This document shows, piece by piece, positions 50,860-61,600 of a stretch of 64,000 nucleotides of DNA. The translations under genes were made by a program, and so were the position numbers. Within the stretch, counting starts at the first letter, position 1; the number at the start of each line of letters is the position of its first letter. Source of the DNA: Cordylochernes scorpioides (lineage: Eukaryota > Arthropoda > Arachnida > Pseudoscorpiones > Chernetidae); NCBI GenBank assembly GCA_030710605.1, contig CP092863.1, positions 106,564,099 to 106,628,098 of the forward strand. The letters run 5' to 3'. Below the pieces are notes generated by a model that saw only the letters and a program-made list of their open reading frames with translations, was not told where the DNA came from and made no database searches.

Positions 50860-51380
50860 TATTTCATAATAAAGAAATAATAGATGGGTATGTTTGTCCT
50901 AAATAAGCCACACAATCAACAAAATTATAAGTACACATCAGTCTCAAGACAAGAAAACGCACAGAGAGAGAAAAAGATAAAATAGAAAATAAAGGATTCC
51001 ATCGATAACCCAGTAGAATTTCTAGGATGCAAATCACCAACGTCGGCAATAGGGTCGTTGAGAAGAGAGAGAGAGAGAGAGAGAGAGAGTGAGAGAAGTC
51101 GCAGCCATTCTCAAAATGTTTTCCCCAAAATTCAATTTTTGGCTCAGAGCCGATAAAACCGTGGTCTATAGTCAAATTCGACAAAATGAGTTTTTTTCTC
51201 CCTGTAGTGGCTGGCCTACCCAATGGTTTCTTTGCCCCCTGTCGACGACTGGATGGGTTGCCAGACATTTCTTTTTTTACTTTGCCTTCTTTAAACCTAT
51301 TCTCTTGGGAGGGGATTCCAAGTCTCTAGACATCAATCGATGCTCCCTGAGAGATACAATATTTGGAAAAAATTCTTATA
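50860..51380. other. Unclassified; GA microsatellite at 51064-51092
   Basis: Opposite-strand frames of 134 (minus) and 99 (plus) codons overlap here. Neither has a recognisable domain and the minus one is padded by the GA run. A real exon cannot be excluded. Confidence 0.3.
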
Positions 51381-51384
51381 AACA

Positions 51385-51562
51385 GTAAAACCTCCAAGAT
51401 ACCAAGTTGCAGAGCCAACGTATCCTTTACGGAGAGGTTTCCTCTAACTAGATAGTGGGTAAATAATAAAAATAAGTATCATTTTGTGTGATTATGAAAA
51501 CTGTCTTTTGTTGATAGGTGTCCTCTAGTGTGATTGTCCTCTCATGGAAGTTCTTACTGTAT
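51385..51562. repeat. PG1 copy
   Basis: ACAGTAAAACCTCCAAGATAC..CCTTTACGGAGAGGTTTCC and GTCCTCTCATGGAAGTTC..ACTGTA. Looks close to a single unexpanded element. Confidence 0.6.
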
Positions 51563-51619
51563 TAAACAAAAATAACCTACAAACTAGCAATGGAGATAAC
51601 GAAAGAGCAACCATCAAAT

Positions 51620-53200
51620 TATGAGTAAGAATAACTAATTAGTACGAGGTCGTTACAATTCGGCAAATGCGTCATACTTTAGACGGGTCCAAAGAACGAT
51701 ACACTTTTAGTAATGCTTAAGACGTAAGTACCAATATACTGATAAGAATAACAACGACTAAATAGTACGAGGTCGTTACAATTCGGAAAATGCGTCATAC
51801 GACTGACTTTTGACGGGTCCAAAAGACAACATGCTTCTAGTAATACTGAAGACGAAAGATTGCCATGCTCATAACCGTACTATCCCCTAACAAATTAGAA
51901 TAACGCCTAAATAGTACGAAGTCCTTACAGACAAAGGTGTCATATGACAATGAATTTTGACGGATTCAAAGGACAAGATGCTTCAAATAATGCTGAAGAC
52001 GCAAGATTGCAATTCTCATAACCGTACTATCCATCGACAAATTAAGAATAACGACTAAATAGTACGAGGCCGTTACAATTTGACAATGGGTTTGATGGCT
52101 CCAAAGAACGATACAATTCTAGCAATGCTGAAGACCTAAGTACCAATGCTGGTGGCCACATCATCCGTCAACAAATCAAGAATAACAACCACTAAATAGT
52201 ACGAGGTCGTTACAATTCGACAAATGCGTCATACGACAATGGCTTTTGACGGGTCCAAAGAACAACATGCTTCTAGTAATGCTGAAGACGCAAGATTGCA
52301 ATGCTGATAACCGTACTATCCAACAACAAATTAAGAATAACAACGACTAAATAGTACGAGGCCGTTCCAATTTGCCATATGACAATGTGGTTGATGTATC
52401 CAAAGGACAAGATGCTTCTAGTAATGCTGAAGACGTAAGTACCAATGCTGATGGTCACATCATCCACCAACAAATTAAGAATAACAATGACTAAATAGTA
52501 CGAGGCCGTTCCAATTTGACAATGGACATATGACAATAGGTTTGATGGCTCCAAAGAACGATACGCTTCTAGTAATGCTCAAGACAATGGGCTAGTTAGG
52601 CCGGTGGTTAAAGATCCATTAACAAATTAAGAGCGGCTAAATAGATCAAAGTCGTTACAATTTATCACTTGACGATGTAAGTGCGAGAGTGTACGGGTAA
52701 TACATTTATAATAATACTTAAGGCATAAGTTTATCTCTACCTTAAGTTCCAAAATCTATTAATAAATTAGAAGTAAGAACGGATAAATAGATTGAAGTCG
52801 TTACAATTTATCATTTGTCAACGTACGAGTGTATGAGCCCAAAGAACAATAGCTTCTAATAATGCTAAAGACACAGGCTAGCTATACCGGCAATCAAAGA
52901 TCAATCAACAAATTGAAAGTATGAATGGTTAAAGTCGTTAAACTAATTATTTGGCGATGTCCGAAAGTGTACGAGCCCATAGGACAATAAGGCTTCAAAT
53001 AATGCCTAAGGTTCAAAGATAGATCCAACAAATGATATGTCAGAATATATGAGCTCAAAGAACAATTCACTTCGAATAAAATTTAAGACATAAGGCTAGC
53101 TATACCTGAAGTTAATGCTAGAGTTTTACCTGAAGTTATTAAAAAAATTAAGAACGATAAAGAACTAAGATTTCTATAATTTATTATTTGACGATCTGTC
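51620..53200 (+). repeat. About 145-bp satellite, ten or eleven units, decaying rightwards
   Basis: ACTAAATAGTACGAGGTCG marks units near 51630, 51750, 51905, 52050, 52190, 52345 and 52490. From 52630 on the motif is blurred (GGCTAAATAGATCAAAGTCG) and by 53150 hardly visible. CTTCTAGTAATGCTGAAGAC is the second conserved block. Confidence 0.8.
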
Positions 53201-53204
53201 AGAA

Positions 53205-53760
53205 TGTATGAACTGTTCTTCATCTTGTAAATTGATGAACAATACATGATGAACACTTCTAATAATACTTACGCTTATCCGTGAAGTGATGGTCACTAAC
53301 AGATCAAATTGGAGAATATTTGTCCATATAGTCACCAGAAATCGCACTTGATGGACACTAAAAACAAAGTCAAAGAAGTCAAAGACGAGCATCACGTTAC
53401 TAATGGCCGAAGATCCACCACCAAACAGGAATCCCATCAGGAAGATCCGGCAGCAGCTATTGAAGAATTGATAAAACGCCGCTTGTAATCTGGGTAAGAA
53501 AAGAACAAGAGGTGGGGCAGGTACATTAGCAACCAGAGGTAGTCTGGGGTCAATGGATGGCATATCTTGGGAGATAAAAACGGCTGTTTGTAAATCAATC
53601 CGAAACATCTTTGCATATCTCCCCATCACACCTGATAATTTAGAAGATGAAGAACAAGAAAAATTGGTTGATACAGATCGGCTGAGTCGGTCACGTTATC
53701 CTCTAAGTATCAAATTTTTGTAAAATATCAAATTTTCATCTTTTTTTCCTGGTTTTTCTC
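53205..53760. other. Unclassified; 151-codon minus frame of unknown meaning
   Basis: The minus frame 53174-53629 is hydrophobic and has no recognisable domain. It overlaps decayed satellite at its 3' side. Treated as non-coding. Confidence 0.3.
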
Positions 53761-53764
53761 TATA

Positions 53765-54264
53765 TACACGTGTAGACATAAGATGCACTTACAGCAAAAG
53801 CTGTTGCTAACTACAACCCCACCATGATTATCATAGTCTGTACCACGTATACTAGGTAATAATAATTTAATAAAATCAGTAAGCAATCCGCCTTTGCCGG
53901 TCCCCAAGCCCAGATAAAAAAGGAGGAGGGGGAGCAGTAACAAGCTCAATAAAAACCTGGGCTCAGCTGGCTCGGCTGATAGTACCCTGTAAGGGCTCCA
54001 GGGATACAGGATGAGCAGCGTTTGTACTCCATGTTAGGAGCAGCTGCACGTGGCGTGGCGTCTGTTTCCTCATGTCAGAGGCGGCCATATCATATTGGAG
54101 CTAAGTCTGCCTGCCACTGAGTAGTGCTCCCAGTCTTAATGACAAAGACATTCTACTTCACCCAGTCATGATGGTTGTCAAACAGACACCATCAAGGGTC
54201 ACAACATGATAACCTAATATGATTGATGGGGATAAGAAAGAAAAAGAAGAAGAGTAAACAATCC
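53765..54264 (+). mobile_element. SINE-A 3' end with SINE-F inserted after it
   Basis: SINE-A 3' part (GTAGACATAAGATGCACTTAC..CACGTATACTAGG) ends near 53858. SINE-F runs 53890-54252, bounded by AGTAAGCAATCC (53878-53889) and AGTAAACAATCC (54253-54264), a 12-bp duplication with one mismatch. Confidence 0.7.
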
Positions 54265-54598
54265 AGGGTTAAACATTATAAATAAATAGTGTGTCACATT
54301 TCGGCAACAGCGTTGTTACCATCTTCAGACAAAAGTACTGAATCTTTTACTACTATTTCATTATCATAATTTAGGGCTAAGTTCCTTGTATAATTTCAGT
54401 AATTTTCGGGTTATATATTTCGGGCTATAATAGATAAAAAGAAAAGATATTTGTATTATAATCATTTATTTCATTAAGAAAAGTTCTAATTATGTAAATA
54501 TTTACGTGTATATATATTGTCTTCTAGTTTCTTGGAAAGTTGTCTGTTGAAGTAGGTCATAGTCCGAAAGCTTGATTATACAGCATTAATAAAAAAAA
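54265..54598. repeat. pLTR-like fragments
   Basis: CCAGGGTTAAACATTATAAA, then TTTCGGCAACAGCG..CATCTTCAGAC (54300-54340), and at 54544 CTGTTGA..AGTCCGAAAGCTTG. Three diverged arm fragments in sequence. Confidence 0.4.
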
Positions 54599-54604
54599 AA
54601 CTAG

Positions 54605-54925
54605 TGGGGGGTCGGTGGAAGGATGGTCTAAACCATTGGTTTTCGACTGCTACGACCCGGGTTCGATTCCCGCATTGGGAACTTTTTTCTGAAAAAAAAA
54701 AAAAAAAAAATGCTCCAATGGCCCCCGATTCTTGCAAAAGTCCAACCCCACCAGCGAGTGCGAGTAACCAAACTCTGGTACATTTGTAAGTGCAAAGTCT
54801 CGAACTGCCTTTCACATGTGTAGACATGTGGTGCACTTACAGTAAAAGCAGTCGCTAACTACCCACCATGATTATCATGGCCTGTACCACGTGTACTAGG
54901 GATAAGCAAAAAAAGAAAAAAAGAA
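54605..54925 (+). mobile_element. SINE-A, full length
   Basis: GGGGGTCGGTGGAAGGATGG, TTTTCGACTGCTACGACC, GGGTTCGATTCCCGCATTG, A run, TTGCAAAAGTCCAACCCC and the GTGTACTAGGGATAAGC tail. Confidence 0.8.
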
Positions 54926-55270
54926 GAACCGAGATCGATCCCAGTCGCCAACTACTACCCGCCATGATTATCAAGATCTGTACCACATGTACTATATGAA
55001 TAATAATATTATTTTCAAATAACTGTTTAACACACACAGCGTTATTTATTATATATTTTCAGGAGATGATTTGCTAGGGGGTCTGTGGAAGGATGGTCTA
55101 AACCGTTGGTTTTCGACCGCTACGACTTGGGTTCGATTCCCGCATTGGGCACTTTTTTTATGATTGAAAAACAATGCTCCAATGGCCCCACAATAGTGTC
55201 GTGTCATCCATTGTCATGATTATCATGGCCTGTACCACACGTTGTACTAGGGATTAGCAAAAAAAAAAAA
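54926..55270 (+). mobile_element. SINE-A fragment and internally deleted SINE-A
   Basis: 54940-55000 is an isolated 3' piece. 55077-55260 has an intact head (GGGGGTCTGTGGAAGGATGG, GGGTTCGATTCCCGC) joined after TGGCCCCACAATAG to the 3' end (ATGATTATCATGGCC), missing the middle. Confidence 0.7.
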
Positions 55271-55274
55271 AATT

Positions 55275-55715
55275 AAAAAAGGAAACACGTCGCCTTTAAC
55301 TTTTATTCATTCTTCAAGATTACTTTCAATAGGAGAACTTAGAACTACAGCTAGCTCTATACGTTGGTTATTTGTAGACAAAGTTTTAGTACATCGGGTG
55401 ATGAAACTTAAAAAAAAAAACTCTCACAGGCAATGTTGACAAGTATACTGCTGATGCGGTAGTTGTGCAAGTATTTACAGGGACAATAGTGTCGTGTCAT
55501 TCTGCAAGGGTCACACTACCTGTATTACACGGGACAAAGACATCTGTTAGATAGACTTACAAACTCATTTCCCGGACATGTCTCATAATGTCTGTCTGTC
55601 AACCAATACCTAACAGGACGTTGTTAACTTCCTCTTTCATGAAAAAAATCGCCATTTTGGTGAAACAATTCAATTTCATCAACAAAAACTGTTGTTTTGA
55701 AACATATAATTAACA
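55275..55715. other. No gene seen
   Basis: CAATAGTGTCGTGTCAT at 55485 duplicates a string inside the SINE-A copy at 55190. Otherwise unclassified. Confidence 0.35.
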
Positions 55716-55742
55716 CAAAGCAATAACGCGCCATCTATATAT

Positions 55743-56035
55743 AAAAAATGAAAGGATTTAAAGCAATAATGTTTCTTTTATACATAATACAAATTTATAC
55801 TGTTCTTACTGCGATTAAAAATATATTGGGAGGGCTTGGCTCATCAGTGGTGAACCCTCCCAGCGGTTTCGTCAATTTAATCCACCAGACCGCTTCTCAG
55901 GGCTCTAATACTGTATTGGACGATTCTGCTTATATATGTTACACTGAAGGGTGGAATCTCAGAAATGGTTTTCAAGAAGACTATGGACATAAGCTAAAAG
56001 AAACATTCGTGCTTTTAAATCCTTTCATTTTATGT
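55743..56035 (-). mobile_element. MITE TC, longest copy with outer arms
   Basis: Outer arms ATGAAAGGATTTAAAGC..AATGTTTC (55747) and GAAACATT..GCTTTTAAATCC..TTTCAT (to 56034) are inverted. Inner part as in the 12908 copy, with GGCTCATCAG (CTGATGAGCC on minus). The 117-codon frame across it is not a gene. Confidence 0.65.
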
Positions 56036-56087
56036 TATATATATATAAACAAATACAATAACAACAACCTGTTTTCCCAAAAAAAGT

Positions 56088-56262
56088 CGGTGGACGAGTA
56101 GGTAACACCCTATATTCCCGACAGTCATGAACCGTGATTGAATCCCACGATAACATTTTGTTTAATATGTGAATAACCTTCACATTCATTGTTGTAAATA
56201 TCATAAACTAGGTTGTTCTTGTTGAGCGGTACCTAATAAAGTGATTTTGGAACCGAACTGTT
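56088..56262 (+). mobile_element. SINE-C, plus copy
   Basis: GTCGGTGGACGAGTAGGTAAC to GAGCGGTACCTAATAAAG and TTTTGGAACC. Confidence 0.75.
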
Positions 56263-56459
56263 TTGCTTAGGAAAACCATAGTACCATAGTTACACCAGTC
56301 AAAGAGCTGTTACACCAGAAAGCTTGTATTGTCGTTATATAAAAACAAACGCTTCCCTTAGCGAATTGTTTTTATTTATAAGATTTTACATATTTACAAT
56401 TTCCTTCTATTTTGTCAATAAGACTTTGTAACAAGTAAATTTACTGGCAATATGTTTAT

Positions 56460-57057
56460 TTTTAATAATATTGTGACGAAGAAATAATTTATTGTAAAAC
56501 GACATTTTAAAATTATACCGCATGTGTTTCTTTTGAACGAAAATTCGTAATTCATTTCAAGGAGAAATAACGACTATCTCCAACCTTAGGGATGAAGTAT
56601 GAAAGGATGAATTGTGAAGAGTAATGATAAACGGAAAAATAAAAGTATCCAGGGACTCCTGGGATTTCCGCTTATCATTACTTTTCACAATTCATCCTTT
56701 CATACTTCATCCCTAAGGTTGGAGATAGTCGTTATTTCTCCTTGAAATGAATTTGGATTTTTCGTTGAAAAGAAACACATGCGGTATAATTTTAAAATGT
56801 TGTTTTACAATCACAAGCCGCATTATATTATATTGTATTATAAATAATTTATTATTTAATTTAATTATTCAATGAAAATATTTGGAAACAGATTTATTAT
56901 TTGTAAAATCATCATTTAGTTGCCTAGCTTGCTTGCTCGATATTCTCTAGCTGTAGATAGTTGGGTTGGTAATTGTCGACTAGTCGCCGTGACGTCATCA
57001 ATAAATACTTTCACATCTCCAGATATACAAAGACTTGATTTTTCTACGCTACAATAT
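56460..57057. repeat. Repeat of 1605-1857, split by a SINE-B foldback
   Basis: GTGACGAAGAAATAATTTA continues after the insert with TTATTCAATGAAAATATTTG and GTGACGTCATCAATAAATAC, matching 1605-1857. Confidence 0.7.
56494..56841. mobile_element. SINE-B foldback with 12-bp target duplication
   Basis: Two SINE-B bodies face each other (about 56494-56640 and 56665-56812), with a remnant of the tRNA head (TATCCAGGGACTCCTGG) in the middle. AAATAATTTATT flanks the whole 348 bp (56482-56493, 56842-56853). The inverted pair therefore integrated as one unit. Confidence 0.7.
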
Positions 57058-57059
57058 AG

Positions 57060-57195
57060 TTTAAAATATTATCTTTACAGACCTTATTGCAATGATAAAA
57101 GTTATTGAATAAGAGGTTTGGCTCATCAGTGGTGAAACCCCTCATTAAATAACTTATATCATTACAATAAGGTCTTTAGAGATAATATATTTTTA
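57060..57195. mobile_element. Foldback relative of MITE TC
   Basis: ATTATCTTTACAGACCTTATT..AAGTTATT at the left is mirrored at 57160-57195. The centre keeps GGTTTGGCTCATCAGTGG (minus: CACTGATGAGCCAAACC), the part best conserved across diverged TC copies; the GAAA arm is lost. Confidence 0.6.
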
Positions 57196-57289
57196 TTATT
57201 TATTTAAGTAACCCAGGTTCCTGAAGCGTACAGAAGTCGCCAACTACCCGGGATGTCCTTCTGAACTAAGTCTTCTTTTTATATACAAT

Positions 57290-57548
57290 GCCAGTGGAAG
57301 TCCAATTAATGAGGTGTCGCCAGGCAGATTTCTTTCTTGGGAGATTTTCTAGGGATGCTGGACATATGTTGGTGATACCTAGGAGAGTGGCTGTCTGGAA
57401 TCTTTGATATTGGAAGGTTGGGCAAAGTGAAGAGGAGGTGGTCTACGGTTTGGTCTTCATCTTGGCAGTGGGGGCAAATTGGGTCTTCTTTCGATACCGT
57501 TGGAAGGTCTGCCTGAATGTAACCATGGGCCGGTCAAGATTGTTGTGG
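57290..57548 (-). pseudogene. LINE ORF2 C-terminal remnant
   Basis: A minus frame reads AHGYIQADLPTVSKEDPICP, HCQDEDQTVDHLLFTLPNLP and on to a stop near 57310. CxxC and the following H fit the LINE C-terminal array; the last Cys appears replaced by Leu. The overlapping ATG frames are in other phases. Confidence 0.55.
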
Positions 57549-57777
57549 AGGTAGATCCATGCTTGATGTTTCGAAGCATTTGGAGGAGTAGTTTCGGGGG
57601 GTAGCAGCAAATCTTCGTCGATATCGAGATAATATATGATGCTATTATCAAAAAGAAACACATTGCAGTATGTTTAATTGTTACAAATTGTATCGATAGA
57701 TGGCGCAAATGAATTTATAAATTTAATATCCATGGAAGAATTAACTCTCGTAATTTTTTCAAATTTTAATAGTAATA

Positions 57778-58045
57778 TACAATAGAACCTCCATAAGAGG
57801 ACACTCACGCTAGAGGACACCTCTTTATAAAGGACAGTTTTCATTTTCAAAATTATCATGTTTACTCTTTAGTAACTCTCCGGTAAGAAGACACCTCTCT
57901 CTAAAGGACATCTTGGCTCTGCAATTAGTTGTCCTATACAGAGAGGTAGTTCTACTCTAGTAACTCTCCGGTAAGAGGACACCTCTCTCTAAAGCACACC
58001 TTGGCTCTGCAATTAGATGTTGTCCTTTACAGGGATGGTAGTTCT
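57778..58045. repeat. PG1 copy with two or three terminal units
   Basis: ACAATAGAACCTCCATAAGAGG, then AGTAACTCTCCGGTAAGAAG and AGTAACTCTCCGGTAAGAGG about 100 bp apart, truncated by SINE-A at 58045. Confidence 0.65.
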
Positions 58046-58150
58046 CTTGTGTAGACATGTGGTGCACTTACAGTAAAAGCAGTTGCCAACTTCTACCCAC
58101 CATGATTATCATGATCTGTACTACGTGTACTAGGGATAAGCAAAAAATAA
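58046..58150 (+). mobile_element. SINE-A 3' end
   Basis: TGTGTAGACATGTGGTGCAC to GTGTACTAGGGATAAGC and A run. It joins PG1 directly. Confidence 0.65.
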
Positions 58151-58154
58151 TAAT

Positions 58155-58672
58155 TTGAAGGGCTTGTGGTTCATAATATAACTAATTTACATACGTAGAT
58201 TTAGGTAAAAAAAATGTACGCTACGAAACAAACAAAGGGAGAAGAAATAGAACTAGTTAAATAGAGTGAATACTACATTTTGATCTTAGTCAAAAGGTTA
58301 AAACAAGAAGACGGTGTGAGACAAATCTATTTTACTTTTTTCATTCCAGAAAGAAGAAAACAGGTTGGGAGGTAATGTTTTGAAGGCGGAAATACATTGT
58401 CCCACAAAATGGGAACACACACGCCAGTGAAACAGACGGACACAATCGATGTTTCTAGAAAAAAAAACTAGCCGCCGCAGTGTTGGAAATAGAGGGGAAA
58501 CATTGACAGCATGTGTCCTAAACAATACCTATTGGAATGTCCTTTAGCTACACTCTAACGAATAGTTAGGGGGGAAAAAACATTTTTAAAAAGACGAGAT
58601 TTCAATTAGAAGAGTTAAGCATGTTGATCACTAGAGCTACCAGCGTTTGACTTTTCCTTAAGTCGGAATTTC
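58155..58672. other. No gene supported
   Basis: A 75-codon minus frame (58298-58525) has no recognisable feature. Confidence 0.35.
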
Positions 58673-58675
58673 TAA

Positions 58676-59355
58676 TATACACTCATGGACAAAACTTAAG
58701 GAAGTTGTTACCTTTTAGCATGTATATCGGGATTCAGACAATAACTCTGAAAGATACACTCATGGACAAAACTTAAGGAAGTGTACCTTTTTAGCATGTA
58801 TATCGGGATTCAGACAATAACTCTGAAAGATACACTCATGGACAAAACTTAAAGGAAGTTGTACCTTTTAGCCATGTATATCGGGATTCAGACAATAACT
58901 CTGAAAGATACACTCATGGACAAAACTAAAGGAAGTTGTACCTTTCACCATGTATATCGGGATTCAGACAATAACTCTGAAAGATACACTCATGGACAAA
59001 ACTTAAGGAAGTTGTACCTTTTAGCATGTATATCGGGATTCAGACAATAACTCTGAAATATACACTCATGGACAAAACTTAAGGAAGTTGTATCTTTTAG
59101 CATCTATATCGGGATTCAGACAATAACTCTGAAAGATACACTCATGGACAAAACTTAAGGAAGTTATACCTTTTAGCATGTATATCGGGATTCAGACAAT
59201 AACTCTGAAAGATATTACAGTGAACTTTATTGAAGACACACAAGATAACCAAGTGTGAACAGCCTCTGTCTCCTTTAAAAAAAAAAAAAAAAAACTGACG
59301 ATGGCGACATCAAAATATGAAACTTTCTTAAGTTTTGGTCCAGGAATGTATTTGT
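58676..59355 (+). mobile_element. MITE CM, longest array (seven units)
   Basis: Starts TATACACTCATGGACAAAAC. Seven terminal units of about 79-81 bp follow, near-identical, then one inner module (GTGAACTTTATTGAAGAC, AACAGCCTCTGTCTCC, A run) and the inverted end. Confidence 0.75.
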
Positions 59356-59459
59356 AAAAATGTATTGATAAATGACATTTAAAAATTATTAAATTTCGAA
59401 AGATGGCAAAAACCAATAATCAACATTCAGATGCACGGTGTGCTCTCTTACGTTATATT

Positions 59460-59560
59460 ATTTAATTATTTAAACTGGAGAAAACGCCGGGAGAGTTCAC
59501 CAGCCACTAATGAAACACAAGCCCTTCTCATTATTTTAAAACATTATAGTAAGGGCAGTG
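59460..59560. repeat. Decayed MITE TC
   Basis: GAAAACGCCGGGAGAGTTCACC..CACTAATGAAACACAAGCCC and GTAAGGGCAGTGG. Confidence 0.4.
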
Positions 59561-59574
59561 GAAAATTCTTATAC

Positions 59575-59862
59575 AATAGAACCTCCCTGTAAACAACACC
59601 TAATTGCAAAGCCCAGGTGTCCTTTAGGGAGAGGTGTCCTCTTACCGGAGAGTTGTTAAATAGTAAAAATGGTAATTTTGCAAATGACAACTGTCCTTTA
59701 TAAAGAGGTGTCTTCTAGCGCGAGTGTCCTCTCATGGAGTATGTTCTACTGTAGAGAAGTGTCTTCTAGCGAGAGTATCTTCTCTCATGGATTATGTTCT
59801 ACTGTAGAGAGGTGTTCTCTAGCGCGAGTATCCTCTCATGGAGTATGTTCTACTGTATATGA
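59575..59862. repeat. PG1 copy with tandem units
   Basis: ACAATAGAACCTCCCTGTAAAC, AAATGGTAATTTTGC and three TCTCATGGAGTATGTTCTAC units, ending ACTGTA. Same form as 508-890. Confidence 0.65.
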
Positions 59863-59864
59863 AA

Positions 59865-60405
59865 AAGAAAACATTCGTTTCGTAATTAGCTCTAAAAGTT
59901 CCAATAATAATGGTATTTTAAAGCGTGTTTCCACGTGATGTAGCTTGTCAGACACAAAGCACTCCCCCATTCTTATCAAAAGATAAGAAGATAAGACAGC
60001 ATCTACCAGGTTTAGCCGAGTCCATCGTAAAACGAACAAAAAATTGTCAATACGCTTCGTACATTAAAAAAGTCTTGCCTAAGAAAGATAATCGTATTAT
60101 AAACCACATTGCTTTAAAATAAGAATATCTGCTTATATTTAACAAAAACAAAATGAAGATAGAACGAAAATAAATAGTAGACAAAAACAAATCAAACGAT
60201 AGACAGTAAGTGAAAAAAATCTGGGTCAAAATAGAATAAAAGTTTTTCTTAAATATCACAGATAATTGTTCAATAGTTTAATTTTCCCCCAAACGACTAT
60301 ACCATCTTAAAAGTAAATTAGAATAAAATAAAGATAAAATCAGCCGATAAAGATAAAATTCGAATTAGAAACGATGAAACATAAAAAGCCTACAAATAAG
60401 TGTTA
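59865..60405. other. No gene seen
   Basis: AT-rich with short frames on both strands, none recognisable. Confidence 0.4.
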
Positions 60406-60417
60406 ATATAGTGTATA

Positions 60418-60728
60418 TATCTTATGTGAACAATTATTACCTGGAAATTATTTGAAAAAGAAATAATGAATAAAATTAAGGTGAAGTGAATTTCTTTTAA
60501 TTTTGATTTTGCAAGTTTTCAAAGCAAATTTTGTGATCTTTAACAGTCAAATACTTCTATGCACAATATAAAGATGGCATGTACACATGGCAATAACACA
60601 TTTTTCAATTATTTCTGTACAAAGTTCATCTTTATATTCGCCTGTTGAAAGATCAGAAATTTTGCTCGAAATTTTACAAAATTAAAAGAAAAAATTTACC
60701 TTAATTTTATTTATTCTTTCTTTTTCAA
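60418..60728. mobile_element. Foldback element FB3, diverged
   Basis: ATAGTGTATA flanks (60408-60417, 60729-60738). About 30 bp of unpaired sequence, then arms of about 100 bp (from TTATTTGAAAAAGAAAT; mirrored to TTTCTTTTTCAAAT) around a centre with two more inverted pieces. Arms contain CTGTTGAAAGATC..GCTCGAAA. Same architecture as FB1 and FB2, older. Confidence 0.55.
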
Positions 60729-60739
60729 ATAGTGTATAC

Positions 60740-61180
60740 ATCATTCATTTAGTCTTATATTACCTTGAGTTGAGAAATTCAACTGGTTAAAAAAAAACTT
60801 TTCGAAATACAGTTTCATACCAACACTTTGATATAAGGTATTATTATAAACAGATCAGATTTTAAATCCACAACACTTACAACATAGAATTCGCCGGGTT
60901 TGTATGAAGATTACAGTCATTTATAAAAAATGTATTATTTTTCTTAAATAATTTTCTTAACAATTAATATAATAGGGTAAAAAAAGAGGTGATAAAAACA
61001 TTTTAAGTTTCCAAAAATACCCGATATTGTTTTAAGACTTTTAAAAAAGCACATAAAAAGAATTACCGCATAAAAAAACACTATCAATCGAAAAAAAAAG
61101 GAAAATATGTAAATTAGTTAAAAGTATAACATTAATATTAAAAAGTATAACACTACTTTTGTAAAATATCGCAATAAAAA
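60740..61180. other. No gene seen; AT-rich
   Basis: No frame or repeat recognised. Confidence 0.4.
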
Positions 61181-61182
61181 CT

Positions 61183-61383
61183 TTACAGTTCTAATCGATT
61201 CCGTATAGATTTTTTAAACATAACCAACGTAACCATTGGATTGTATGGAAACAAAGGGAAACAGCCGATGAAAATAACTAGGCAGACGAGAGCAGTACTC
61301 ACCCGACGTCGTCCTCCATAATCCACCACCAGACGGCGTATTTCCGGGTAGCCAGATGAACAGGTGGTTCCCCTAGCGGTCAA
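61183..61383 (-). CDS. Possible 5' exon with splice donor
   Basis: Minus strand: a GC-richer stretch contains ATGGAGGACGACGTCGG immediately followed by GTGAGTACTG, an excellent donor. The longer frame reads GGRRRVSTALVCLVIFIGC and FPYNPMVTLV through the presumed intron to a stop. If the donor is real the first exon ends after MEDDV. No downstream exon was recognised, and nothing identifies the product. Confidence 0.25.
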   Translation of the reverse strand: MTARGTTCSSGYPEIRRLVVDYGGRRRVSTALVCLVIFIGCFPLFPYNPMVTLVMFKKSIRNRLEL

Positions 61384-61545
61384 TATAAGAACTAATGCGC
61401 CACTTCGTCTGCTTACGCAGGTTGTTTCAAAATAAAGAGTAAATTCTGAAAATGTTCATTAATATAATATCTTTACACATTTCTTCAAATTAAAGATACT
61501 TCACCAGTAAATATTTTTTATTGTTCGTAATTTTTTTTTGTTCGC

Positions 61546-61600
61546 TCCTGACGAGGACAAAAGATTTTTGTCGAAACATCGAGATAATAAAAAGATTTAC
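61546..61600 (+). repeat. Penelope/hammerhead-like hairpin
   Basis: CTGACGA (61548-61554), G, stem GACA/TGTC (61556-61559, 61569-61572), GAAAC then ATCGAGATAATAAA. CTGANGA and GAAA are the hammerhead core bases; stems I and III are not obvious. Confidence 0.4.

Noticed and set aside
50864-51388. Overlapping 134-codon and 99-codon frames
   Set aside because: Opposite strands, one padded by a GA microsatellite; no recognisable motif in either.
53174-53629. 151-aa membrane protein on the minus strand
   Set aside because: Hydrophobic composition fits AT-rich non-coding DNA; no domain, overlap with decayed satellite, no signals.
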